Shown one piece after another: positions 35,922 through 44,621 of a stretch of 64,000 nt of DNA. Position numbers and translations under genes: made by a program. This stretch comes from JBJGXI01 sp045635475 (GTDB lineage: Bacteria; Bacillota; Bacilli; Bacillales; Amphibacillaceae), in contig NZ_JBJGXI010000013.1 in NCBI RefSeq assembly GCF_045635475.1, positions 36,983 through 100,982 of the forward strand. The letters run 5' to 3'. Within the stretch, counting starts at the first letter, position 1; every line of letters starts with the position of its first letter. Below the pieces are notes generated by a model. That model ran no database searches. It saw nothing but the letters and a program-made list of their open reading frames with translations, and had not been told where the DNA came from.

Positions 35922-36782
35922 ATGAGCCTATCCGAAAAATTAAAAAAACATTGGGAAAAACAATTAAATACACCGCGAAATAATCTGCCTAACTGGATAC
36001 TTAAGAAAAAATTTTTTCATGAACATCGTGGCAACAAAGTGCCACGAATTACAGGGAGTGGTAAATTGTTTCATCACCTACAAATGGAGGGTGAAGAAGA
36101 ACAAATTCAATATGACTTATCTGTAACTTTTTTTGTTAAGCAAGGGGACACGTTTTATCATGAAGAAGAACAACGCGTTCATCAAGCAATATTTCGAAAA
36201 GGGAAGCTAATAAAAGACGAAGAGGTAAATGTACAAGAGTATGAGAACTCTATGCCGACGATTGAACCGATTGATCGAAATGCACTAGTTGATACGCGGT
36301 TTAGCTATGATCGCCGTGTTGCCGTTCGTTATGCAGAGCGGTGGTGGAATGATTATAACCCAGCTTACCGGGACTTTGATGTAGATTGTACAAATTATGT
36401 GTCACAGTGTTTGCACGCAGGAGGCGCACCGATGCGAGGGGCGCCGAATCGTTCTAATGGTTGGTGGTATAACGATGCGAATTGGAGTTATAGTTGGGCA
36501 GTTGCGCATGCATTACGTTGGTATTTGAGTGGGTCAAATTCAGGGTTGCAAGGGAAAGAAGTAGAAAATCCAGAAGAATTATCACTTGGAGATGTAATTT
36601 GCTATGATTTTGAAGGTGATGGTCGTTGGAATCATAACACAATCGTGGTTGCCAAAGACCAAGAGGGTATGCCTTTAGTAAATGCACATACTACGAACAG
36701 CAGACACCGCTATTGGTCGTATGAGGATTCCTATGCGTGGAAGACTGACACCAAATATAAGTTTTTTAAAATTGGTGAATAA
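35922..36782 (+). CDS. yhbB: Putative amidase-domain protein (YhbB-like)
   Basis: The 286-residue protein has a C-terminal putative amidase domain (PF12671, about residues 125-283), an NlpC/P60-like papain fold. The catalytic Cys is in DFDVDCTNYVSQCLHAGG near 154, and the His is in DGRWNHNTIVVA near 240. The domain usually cleaves peptidoglycan or related amides. The N-terminal 120 residues are unrecognised and lack a signal peptide, so the protein is probably cytoplasmic or spore-directed. Its position between queG and trmL matches B. subtilis yhbB. Confidence 0.85.
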   Translation: MSLSEKLKKHWEKQLNTPRNNLPNWILKKKFFHEHRGNKVPRITGSGKLFHHLQMEGEEEQIQYDLSVTFFVKQGDTFYHEEEQRVHQAIFRKGKLIKDEEVNVQEYENSMPTIEPIDRNALVDTRFSYDRRVAVRYAERWWNDYNPAYRDFDVDCTNYVSQCLHAGGAPMRGAPNRSNGWWYNDANWSYSWAVAHALRWYLSGSNSGLQGKEVENPEELSLGDVICYDFEGDGRWNHNTIVVAKDQEGMPLVNAHTTNSRHRYWSYEDSYAWKTDTKYKFFKIGE

Positions 36783-36870
36783 TTGTCAATCAGTTCGTCC
36801 CAGGTGCCAGCTTTAAAAAATGTGCTATAATAATCAAGTTAAAAATTATAAGCACCTGAGGTGAACAAAT

Positions 36871-37344
36871 ATGACTATTCATTGCGTTTTATTTCAACCA
36901 GAAATTCCGGCAAATACCGGTAATATTGCTAGAACTTGCTTAGCAACGAATACAGGGTTGCACTTAATAAAACCATTAGGCTTCTCAACTGATGATAAAA
37001 TGCTCCGTCGTGCGGGTTTGGATTATTGGCACGATGTTAACGTGCAGTACTATGATTCACTGGATGCATTACATGAGTCTTATCCAGATGGCGAGTTTTA
37101 CTATATAGAAAACTTTGGAACGAAATACTATAGTGACTTCGATTTTAGTAGTCAGGACAAGGATTTGTTTTTTGTGTTTGGAAGAGAGACAAATGGCATA
37201 CCAAAAGAACTCTTGATCGGCAAGGAAGATCATTGCCTAAGAGTTCATATGACTGATAAAGTACGTTCGTTAAACTTGTCAAATACTGCAGCAATCATTA
37301 TTTATGATGTGTTAAAGCAACAAGGATTTCCAGGATTATCGTAA
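36871..37344 (+). CDS. trmL: tRNA (cytidine/uridine-34-2'-O)-methyltransferase
   Basis: A 157-residue SPOUT-fold methyltransferase acting on the wobble base of leucine tRNAs. FQPEIPANTGNIARTC near residues 8-23 is the RNA-binding start. FGRETNGIPKELL near 106 and the knot-forming RSLNLSNTAAIIIYDVLKQ near 131-149 bind SAM. It starts at ATG after CTGAGGTG. B. subtilis cspR holds the same place in the queG-yhbB-cspR order. Confidence 0.94.
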   Translation: MTIHCVLFQPEIPANTGNIARTCLATNTGLHLIKPLGFSTDDKMLRRAGLDYWHDVNVQYYDSLDALHESYPDGEFYYIENFGTKYYSDFDFSSQDKDLFFVFGRETNGIPKELLIGKEDHCLRVHMTDKVRSLNLSNTAAIIIYDVLKQQGFPGLS

Positions 37345-37346
37345 TA

Positions 37347-37398
37347 AAAAAGACTGTTACTCAGGGCTTCTAGAGTGCCCAGGATAACAGTCTTTTTA
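37347..37398. terminator. Bidirectional terminator after trmL
   Basis: AAAAGACTGTTA pairs with TAACAGTCTTTT, with inner GGC/GCC, and T runs on both sides. It may also serve the small minus-strand gene at 37484. Confidence 0.85.
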
Positions 37399-37483
37399 TC
37401 TTATTATTGGAAATTATAAAAATTCGCTTACAAGTGCGAGCGAGACTTACCACAGTCCCGTGCTTGTCTAACGCTTTTGATCT

Positions 37484-37576
37484 TTATTTTTTTGAAAGTT
37501 GTTTAGAATCATATCCTGCTGAAAAGATCGCAACTAGAAACGTTATGATTACCCCTATTATTAAAGTTAAACCCAT
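37484..37576 (-). CDS. 30-residue single-helix membrane peptide
   Basis: ATG with GAAGGGGGC 8 bases upstream opens MGLTLIIGVIITFLVAIFSA followed by GYDSKQLSKK: one hydrophobic helix and a basic tail. The strong ribosome site and clean membrane-peptide composition support it being real despite its size. The opposite strand has a 76-codon frame without a ribosome site. Function is unknown; sporulation or membrane-regulatory peptides look like this. Confidence 0.55.
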   Translation of the reverse strand: MGLTLIIGVIITFLVAIFSAGYDSKQLSKK

Positions 37577-37902
37577 GCTTAAATGCCCCCTTCACTTATT
37601 TAATCCTATCATGCAACATATAGCCATGTTTATGTAAGTACAGTGATAATCTAATTATATCGAAAAAATACCAGTCTGTGAACTAAACATAAAAGTTTCC
37701 TTATAAAAAATAGAAAACAATAATTTTATCCAGCATCTTTTTCAGCGTAAGGTGCTAATAACTGGCGCTATTATACTCAAATATTCAGTTTTAAAAGAAT
37801 TCAACTGAACAACAATCCTTCTATCTAATCATTTTCCTACAAGTTGCTACATAGATTATATTAATACCTTTTGATAAACAATTTGTTTGGGAGGTCACCT
37901 TG
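37577..37902. other. Divergent regulatory gap before prkA
   Basis: These 326 bp hold the promoters of the small minus-strand peptide and of prkA. The DNA is AT-rich with no frame of note. A CATAGATT box near 37851 vaguely resembles a sigma-E -10, but I could not pair it with a -35. GGGAGGT (about 37889-37895) is the prkA ribosome site. Confidence 0.5.
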
Positions 37903-39798
37903 ATGGATATTTTAAGCAAGGTCCAGAGCTATCGTGAGGACCAAGAAAAACTGAAATGGGAAGGAACATTGGCTGATTACTTAGAGTTATTAAAGGAACG
38001 TCCATATCTGGCACAATCATCGCACTCAAGGGTGTACAACATGATTAAGCATCGGGGTGTGGAAGAGGAAGATGGAAAAAAGATTTATAAGTTTTTCGGT
38101 GAAGAACTATATGGTTTGGAAGAGCCATTAGAAAAGCTCGTCGAGGAATATTTCCATCCTGCTGCAAAAAGACTGGATGTAAGAAAGCGGATTTTATTAT
38201 TAATGGGGCCAGTTAGTGGTGGAAAATCAACACTCGTTTCATTGTTAAAGCGAGGTCTTGAACAATTCACCTTAACGGATGAAGGTGCGGTCTTTGCGAT
38301 AAAAGGGTGCCCGATGCAAGAGGATCCATTGCACCTTATCCCGCAATATTTACGAAAAGATTTTGAAGAGCAATATGGCATTCGTATTGAAGGTAACCTT
38401 TCTCCTTTAAACGTGATGCGAGTAGAAAAAGAGTTCGCTGGTCGAATAGAGGATGTACAAGTAGAAAGAATCTTTTTTTCAGAGGATAAACGGACAGGGA
38501 TTGGAACATTTAGTCCGTCTGACCCAAAATCACAAGATATCGCTGATTTAACGGGTTCCATTGATTTTTCAACGATTGCGGAATACGGCTCAGAATCAGA
38601 TCCACGTGCATATCGATTTGATGGGGAGCTTAATAAAGCAAACCGTGGGATAATGGAATTTCAGGAAATGTTAAAGTGTGATGAAAAGTTTTTGTGGCAT
38701 TTGCTTTCTTTAACCCAGGAAGGGAATTTTAAAGCAGGACGCTTCGCCCTGATTTCTGCAGATGAGCTAATTGTAGCCCATACGAACGAGTCAGAGTATC
38801 GCTCCTTTATTTCCAATAAAAAGAATGAAGCATTGCATTCAAGAATGATTGTCATGCCTGTTCCGTATAACTTAAAAGTTAGTCAAGAAGAGCGTATATA
38901 TGAAAAAATGATTCGTGAGAGCGATATAAAAGATGTTCACATCGCCCCGCATACACTTCGGGTAGCGGCAATGTTTACAATACTTACACGCTTAAAGGAA
39001 TCGACTAAAGGTAACATCAGTTTATTAAAGAAAATGTATTTATATGATGGACAAAACGTTGATGGATACAGTGATAATGATTTGCAAGAATTATCCAGAG
39101 AATTCAATGATGAGGGCATGACTGGGATTGATCCGCGTTATGTTATTAATCGGATTTCTTCGACAATTATCAAGAAAGAAATGACCTCCATTAATGCATT
39201 GGACGTCTTACGATCCCTAAAAGATGGCTTAGATGATCACCCTTCCATTTCTAAAGATGATAAAGAACGCTACTTGAACTTTATATCGATTGCTCGTAAG
39301 GAATATGATGAGCTTGCTAAGAAGGAAGTACAAAAAGCATTTGTTTATTCTTATGAGGAATCAGCTAAAACGTTAATGAATAATTATTTAGATAACGTGG
39401 AGGCTTATTGTAATAAAACGAAACTAGAGGACCCATTAACAGGTGAAGAAATGCACCCGGATGAAAAGCTAATGCGTTCAATAGAAGAACAGATTGGTAT
39501 TTCGGAAAATGCGAAAAAGGCATTCCGCGAAGAAATATTAATTCGGATTTCTGCCTACGCTCGTAAAGGAAAAAAGTTCGATTATCAATCCCACGAAAGA
39601 TTGCGAGAAGCAATTCAAAAGAAATTGTTCTCTGATCTAAAAGATGTTGTGAAGATCACAACATCTACTAAAACACCAGATGAACAGCAACTCAAGAAAA
39701 TTAACGAAGTTGTCGTTACCTTGATTGATGAATATGGATATACCTCGACATCGGCGAATGATTTGCTCCGCTATGTTGGAAGTCTATTAAATCGTTAA
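37903..39798 (+). CDS. prkA: PrkA serine kinase / AAA+ protease-like protein
   Basis: The 631-residue product equals B. subtilis PrkA in length. The N-terminal AAA+ domain has Walker A GPVSGGKST at residues 102-110; the C-terminal part carries the PrkA kinase-like region. In Bacillus the protein is linked to entry into sporulation, acting with mother-cell regulators, and AAA+ protease activity has been reported. ATG 37903 is chosen over TTG 37900 for spacing from GGGAGGT. In relatives prkA and yhbH lie close; here odhAB and a repeat array separate them. Confidence 0.95.
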   Translation: MDILSKVQSYREDQEKLKWEGTLADYLELLKERPYLAQSSHSRVYNMIKHRGVEEEDGKKIYKFFGEELYGLEEPLEKLVEEYFHPAAKRLDVRKRILLLMGPVSGGKSTLVSLLKRGLEQFTLTDEGAVFAIKGCPMQEDPLHLIPQYLRKDFEEQYGIRIEGNLSPLNVMRVEKEFAGRIEDVQVERIFFSEDKRTGIGTFSPSDPKSQDIADLTGSIDFSTIAEYGSESDPRAYRFDGELNKANRGIMEFQEMLKCDEKFLWHLLSLTQEGNFKAGRFALISADELIVAHTNESEYRSFISNKKNEALHSRMIVMPVPYNLKVSQEERIYEKMIRESDIKDVHIAPHTLRVAAMFTILTRLKESTKGNISLLKKMYLYDGQNVDGYSDNDLQELSREFNDEGMTGIDPRYVINRISSTIIKKEMTSINALDVLRSLKDGLDDHPSISKDDKERYLNFISIARKEYDELAKKEVQKAFVYSYEESAKTLMNNYLDNVEAYCNKTKLEDPLTGEEMHPDEKLMRSIEEQIGISENAKKAFREEILIRISAYARKGKKFDYQSHERLREAIQKKLFSDLKDVVKITTSTKTPDEQQLKKINEVVVTLIDEYGYTSTSANDLLRYVGSLLNR

Positions 39799-39803
39799 GA
39801 ATA

Positions 39804-39838
39804 AGCTCGCGCTGCTGAGGTAGCGCGGCTTTTTTTGT
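39804..39838 (+). terminator. Terminator of prkA
   Basis: AGCTCGCGCT pairs with AGCGCGGCT (one bulge), followed by seven T residues. Confidence 0.8.
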
Positions 39839-40052
39839 GTGAAATAAGAAAGATTTACTCTTGGAAATAAATATAAAAATAGGAACTTGTCAGATTAGTT
39901 ACTCAAATAATTAGATTAATCGAAGATAGCTTATTGTTTCACTTCATAAAATAGGGTATATTAGTTGATGTATATATGATGCAGTTCTATAATGTTAGCA
40001 GGATAGGTAATAGGAGAAAGTGAACTCTTTACGTTCTAATGGGGGTATAATC

Positions 40053-42914
40053 GTGACACAGCAAGAATCTAAGGAAAGATTCTGGGAAAATTTTCATGGT
40101 CCAAACATGGGTTATGTAGAAGAACAATATGATTTATATTTGGAAAGCCCAAATGATGTAGATGAAACATTAAGAAATATATTTGACACATATGGGGCAC
40201 CAGAATGGTTACAAGAAAAAAACGGTACGACAAACAGTATTTCTAGCCAACCGTCACAAACAGAAATTAAAAAGTTAACCTCAGCAATGAAACTTGTTGA
40301 GGCTATTAGACGTTACGGTCATCTAGAAGCAAGTATTTATCCAGTAGGGTTAGAAAAAAATCGAAAAACACATCTGATCGATCCGGCCACATATGGTCTA
40401 ACCGAACATGATTTGGAAGCGATTCCTTCTGAATGGATTTGGGAGGATGCACCGGACAATGTACAAACAGCTCTTGATGTTGTCAATGTACTACGTGAAC
40501 AATATGTAGGAAATATTTCCTTTGAATATGATCATGTCAATAATGATGAAGAAAGAAAGTGGCTTCAACAAAAAATTGATTCCGGATTATATCAAGTATC
40601 CTTAACAGATGAAGACAGAAATCAATTATTACAGAAGCTTACAGAAGTAGAAGGCTTTGAGAATTTTCTAGCTAAAACATTTGTCGGTCAAAAGCGTTTC
40701 TCTATTGAGGGACTAGAAGTTATGGTACCGATGTTGGATAGAATCGTGCAAAGCTCCTTTTATGATGATACAGAACAAATATTAATGGGGATGGCACATC
40801 GGGGTCGTCTTAGTGTGTTAGCACATATTTTAGGTAAACCGTTTGATAAGATATTCTCTGAATTTCATGCTTCAGCGGATAAAGAATTAATACCATCACC
40901 AGGTTCAAGAAGTATTACCTATGGTTGGACCGGAGATGTGAAGTATCATTTTGGTGCCGAGCGACAAGCAGGAGAGGAAAAACCATCTCCAACACGAATT
41001 ACGCTGGCACACAATCCGTCCCACCTGGAATTTGTTAATCCGGTTGTTGCAGGCTTTGCTCGTGCGGCGCAGGATTTCCGTTTTAAGCCAGGCTATTCAG
41101 AGCAAAACATCAATAAGGCTTTAAGTATTCTGATCCATGGTGATGCTGCATTTATTGGTGAGGGTGTTGTTGCTGAGACATTAAATATGAGTGCATTGCC
41201 TGGATATCAAACAGGTGGTTCGATTCATATTATTGCAAATAACTTAGTTGGTTTCACTACTAGTCAAGCGCAAGGTAGATCAACACGTTATGCGAGTGAT
41301 TTGGCAAAGGGCTTCGAGATTCCGATTGTCCACGTTAATGCAGATGATCCGGAGGCTTGTCTTTCCGCAGTTATGCTTGCGTATGATTATCGTAGTAAAT
41401 TCCATAAGGACGTTCTCATTGATTTAGTAGGCTATCGTCGCTATGGTCATAATGAAATGGATGAACCACGAGCTACGCAACCGCAACTTTATCATGATAT
41501 CGATAATCACAAAACAGTTACAGCTATTTATGCTGATCGTTTAAGTGAGGAAGGAATCATCGATGCAACCGTATCTGAAAAAATGAAGCAAGATGTTGAA
41601 GATTATTTAAGAGAAATTTATAGCAGCATGAAAGAAAATAGTACGGGAGAAGCTGAAGCGAAGCCTGTCCCACAAGCACTGCGAAATGGCCTTAGTGATA
41701 TCGAAACAGCGGTACCGTTAGATCAATTAAAGGCATTGAACCAAGGATTGCTAAAACGTCCTGAAGGCTTTAAAGCATTTAAAAAACTGGAAAAAATTCT
41801 TGAACGTCGAGGCAATGCATTAGATGAAGGACAAAAAGCAGACTGGGCAACAGGAGAAGCACTAGCGTTTGCATCTATTTTACAAGATGGTATCCCGATT
41901 CGTATTACTGGTCAGGATACAGAACGTGGTACATTTGCTCATCGTCATGTGGTACTTCATGATGTAGAGACAGGTGAAACATATTGCCCAATGCATGGAT
42001 TAGAGCAAGCGAAAGCGGCGTTTGACATTCATAATAGCCCACTTTCAGAGACAGGTGTACTTGGCTTTGAATATGGATATAGTGTGCAAGCTCCCAAAAC
42101 ACTTGTAGTATGGGAAGCGCAATTTGGAGATTTTGCGAATGCGGGTCAAGTTATTATTGACCAGTTTATCTCTGCTGGTAGAGCTAAATGGGGAGAAAAA
42201 TCCAATATGGTTATGCTTCTTCCACATGGTCAAGAAGGGCAAGGTCCAGAACACTCTAGTGCTAGATTAGAACGTTTCCTTACATTGGCAGCAGAGAACA
42301 ACTTGATTGTAGCGAATGTAACAACAAGTGCGCAATATTTTCACTTATTACGTCGTCAAGCGGCTTTAGTTGATAGTGAATCAGCACGTCCATTAATTGT
42401 TATGACGCCAAAAAGCTTGCTTAGAAACCAACGAGTGGCTAGTGAACCGAATAAATTTAGTGAAGAAAGATTTGAACCTGTAATTCCGCAACCAGGCTTA
42501 CCAAAAACAACGAAAAAGGCAAAAAGATTAGTAATTGGTAGTGGCAAGATAATGGTTGATATTGAGGAAACGTATAGTAAATCAGACAAAAATTTTGACG
42601 ACATTCATATTGTACGTTTAGAGCAGATTTATCCTTTCCCTAAGAAGCAAATCGAAAAGATAATTAAGGGATGCCCTAATTTAGAAGAGGTTGTTTGGGT
42701 ACAAGAAGAGCCTAAAAATATGGGTAGCTGGAGATTTGTCATGGAGCGATTTACAGAGCTTCTAAACGGGGAATTAGAACTAGTATATGTAGGTCGTTGT
42801 GATCGTTCCTCACCAGCAGTAGGGGAGCCAAACATACACAAAACAGAACAAAATCGTATTATTAGAGAAGCCTTAAAGCTGCCAAAAGGAGGAGATTCCA
42901 ATGAAGGAAATTAA
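40053..42914 (+). CDS. odhA: 2-oxoglutarate dehydrogenase E1 component
   Basis: The thiamine-diphosphate E1 subunit of about 953 residues decarboxylates 2-oxoglutarate in the TCA cycle. Visible landmarks are RFSIEGLEVMVPMLD near residue 210, GMAHRGRLSVLAHILGKP near 245, the ThDP-binding GDAAFIGEGVVAETLNMS near 365, and PHGQEGQGPEHSSARLERFL in the C-terminal half. GTG 40053 is preferred (GGGGGT 6-7 bases upstream). An in-frame GTG at 40020 is only 2 bases from AGGAGA. It overlaps odhB by 14 bp, so translation is coupled. Confidence 0.95.
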   Translation: MTQQESKERFWENFHGPNMGYVEEQYDLYLESPNDVDETLRNIFDTYGAPEWLQEKNGTTNSISSQPSQTEIKKLTSAMKLVEAIRRYGHLEASIYPVGLEKNRKTHLIDPATYGLTEHDLEAIPSEWIWEDAPDNVQTALDVVNVLREQYVGNISFEYDHVNNDEERKWLQQKIDSGLYQVSLTDEDRNQLLQKLTEVEGFENFLAKTFVGQKRFSIEGLEVMVPMLDRIVQSSFYDDTEQILMGMAHRGRLSVLAHILGKPFDKIFSEFHASADKELIPSPGSRSITYGWTGDVKYHFGAERQAGEEKPSPTRITLAHNPSHLEFVNPVVAGFARAAQDFRFKPGYSEQNINKALSILIHGDAAFIGEGVVAETLNMSALPGYQTGGSIHIIANNLVGFTTSQAQGRSTRYASDLAKGFEIPIVHVNADDPEACLSAVMLAYDYRSKFHKDVLIDLVGYRRYGHNEMDEPRATQPQLYHDIDNHKTVTAIYADRLSEEGIIDATVSEKMKQDVEDYLREIYSSMKENSTGEAEAKPVPQALRNGLSDIETAVPLDQLKALNQGLLKRPEGFKAFKKLEKILERRGNALDEGQKADWATGEALAFASILQDGIPIRITGQDTERGTFAHRHVVLHDVETGETYCPMHGLEQAKAAFDIHNSPLSETGVLGFEYGYSVQAPKTLVVWEAQFGDFANAGQVIIDQFISAGRAKWGEKSNMVMLLPHGQEGQGPEHSSARLERFLTLAAENNLIVANVTTSAQYFHLLRRQAALVDSESARPLIVMTPKSLLRNQRVASEPNKFSEERFEPVIPQPGLPKTTKKAKRLVIGSGKIMVDIEETYSKSDKNFDDIHIVRLEQIYPFPKKQIEKIIKGCPNLEEVVWVQEEPKNMGSWRFVMERFTELLNGELELVYVGRCDRSSPAVGEPNIHKTEQNRIIREALKLPKGGDSNEGN

Positions 42915-44163
42915 AGTCCCAGAGTTAGCAGAATCGATTACAGAAGGTACGATAGCACAGTGGCTTGTAAAAACAGGGGATAAAGTAGAAAAAGGCGATC
43001 CTGTATTGGAACTTGAAACAGATAAAGTAAATGTGGAAGTTAATGCAGATTATGCTGGTATCATTGCAGAAATTCTAAAAGAAGAAGGCGACGACGTAGA
43101 AGTTGGAGATGTCATTGCTAAAGTGGATGAAAACGGTGAAGCTTCAGGGGCAGCGGATAGCCCTGCTGAAGAAACATCTGAGCAGCCAAAAGAAGAATCA
43201 AAGCAAGAAGAGAAAAAAGAAGAAAAACCGGCAGCTAAGCAAGAAGAGAAAAAATCAGACAGTTCAAATATAGTTGCTTCACCTGCGGCAAGAAAACGTG
43301 CACGTGAATTAGGTATTAACTTAAGTGATATCTCATCCCGTGATCCATTAGGTCGCATCCGCCCAGAAGACGTTGAGTCTCATGCCAAAGGTGAGACAAA
43401 ATCAAGTGCACCAAAACAAGAGAAAAAACAAGAACCAAAATCAGAAAAAACAACCTTTGATAAACCGGTAGAGCGTGTGAAAATGTCTCGCCGTCGTCAA
43501 ACAATTGCTAATCGTCTTGTGGAAGCACAACATAACGCTGCGATGTTGACTACTTTCAATGAAGTCGATATGACAGCAATTATGAATTTGCGTAAAGAAC
43601 GCAAGGATAAATTCGTGGATAAGCACGGTATTAAGTTAGGATTCATGTCTTTCTTTACAAAAGCTGTTGTAGGAGCTTTAAAGGAATTTCCATTAATTAA
43701 TGCGGAAATTCAAGACAATGAGATCGTATTGAAGAAATTCTATGACATTGGTATTGCCGTATCTACCGATGATGGTCTCGTCGTACCTGTTGTACGTGAT
43801 GCAGATCGCCTAGATTTTGCTGGAGTGGAAAAAGAGATAGCTGACCTAGGTAAGAAAGCAAAAGCGAAGGAATTACAGTTAGCGGACCTTCAAGGTGGTT
43901 CATTCACGATTACTAATGGTGGAATCTTTGGCTCTTTATTATCAACGCCAATATTAAATACACCACAAGTTGGTATTCTTGGCATGCACTCGATCCAAAA
44001 ACGTCCGATTGTAATGCCAGACGATTCAATTGAAGTTCGTCCAATGATGTACATTGCAATGTCTTATGATCATCGCATTGTCGATGGAAAAGACGCTGTA
44101 CAATTCCTAGTTCGAGTTAAACAAATGCTAGAAGATCCATATGATTTATTGTTAGAAGGATAA
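42901..44163 (+). CDS. odhB: Dihydrolipoyl succinyltransferase E2 component
   Basis: The 420-residue E2 subunit has an N-terminal lipoyl domain with the lipoylated Lys in ELETDKVNVEV near residue 43. A Glu/Lys-rich linker follows (about 80-125), then the peripheral subunit-binding domain ASPAARKRARELGINLSDI near 126, and the catalytic acyltransferase domain with SYDHRIVDGKDAVQFL near 389. It passes succinyl from lipoate to CoA. It starts at ATG after AAAGGAGG inside odhA. A terminator and a 21-bp repeat array follow. Confidence 0.95.
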   Translation: MKEIKVPELAESITEGTIAQWLVKTGDKVEKGDPVLELETDKVNVEVNADYAGIIAEILKEEGDDVEVGDVIAKVDENGEASGAADSPAEETSEQPKEESKQEEKKEEKPAAKQEEKKSDSSNIVASPAARKRARELGINLSDISSRDPLGRIRPEDVESHAKGETKSSAPKQEKKQEPKSEKTTFDKPVERVKMSRRRQTIANRLVEAQHNAAMLTTFNEVDMTAIMNLRKERKDKFVDKHGIKLGFMSFFTKAVVGALKEFPLINAEIQDNEIVLKKFYDIGIAVSTDDGLVVPVVRDADRLDFAGVEKEIADLGKKAKAKELQLADLQGGSFTITNGGIFGSLLSTPILNTPQVGILGMHSIQKRPIVMPDDSIEVRPMMYIAMSYDHRIVDGKDAVQFLVRVKQMLEDPYDLLLEG

Positions 44164-44177
44164 TTTATACGAAGATG

Positions 44178-44208
44178 AAGCGTCCATTTTATATGGGCGC
44201 TTTTTTCG
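44178..44208 (+). terminator. Terminator of odhAB
   Basis: AAGCGTCCAT (44178-44187) pairs with ATGGGCGCTT (44193-44202, one G-T), followed by TTTTCG. Confidence 0.85.
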
Positions 44209-44220
44209 ATTGTAGAGGGA

Positions 44221-44540
44221 ATTGACCATAGTTCGGTGGAATTGCTACGAGGATTGCACCATACACACGTACAATTGCACCAGACCTAGGTGGGATTGCA
44301 CCACATTCAAGACTAATTGCACCACAACAATCTGGAATTGCACCACACGGTAGGATTATTGCCCCAAAGGCTAGGTGGATTGTCCAAAGTGTCACACCTA
44401 AACGGGAATTGGGAATTGCACCATATTAACGGATAATTGCACTACAGTAATCCTTAATTGCACCACAACCAAGCATAATTGCACCACACCAACAAACAAT
44501 TGCACCATATCAACTCGTAATTGCACCAAAAGGCATGTTT
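44221..44540. repeat. Degenerate 21-bp tandem array with ATTGCACCA core
   Basis: ATTGCACCA-type cores start at 44253, 44274, 44295, 44316, 44337, 44358, 44379, then 44415, 44436, 44457, 44478, 44499 and 44520. All steps are exactly 21 bp except one of 36 bp. Each unit is a 9-base conserved core plus 12 variable bases. Weaker copies at 44221 and 44241 lead in. Because 21 is a multiple of three, the minus strand reads as a false frame with CGAI every seven codons. It lies between odhB and yhbH and contains no supportable gene. Confidence 0.9.
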
Positions 44541-44621
44541 AATTATTAAATTTTCGAAATAATTAATCAAATAGCATGTTCCTGCATACAATAACATTAT
44601 AAACTCAAGAGGAGGGTATAG

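Noticed and set aside
37407..37637. 76-codon plus-strand frame between trmL and prkA
   Set aside because: It has no ribosome site and an unnatural composition, and it overlaps the better-supported small gene on the minus strand.
37840..37870. Sigma-E promoter for prkA
   Set aside because: A CATAGATT box is present but no -35 element at the right distance could be found.
39365..39613. Minus-strand frames within prkA
   Set aside because: Shadow frames of a conserved gene with no start signals.
44189..44395. Minus-strand frame with CGAI repeated every seven codons
   Set aside because: It is produced by the 21-bp period of the array (a multiple of three). It has no ribosome site and its ends do not fit the array.
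44253..44540. CRISPR array
   Set aside because: The 9-base core and 12-base variable part are far too short for repeat and spacer, and no cas genes are present.
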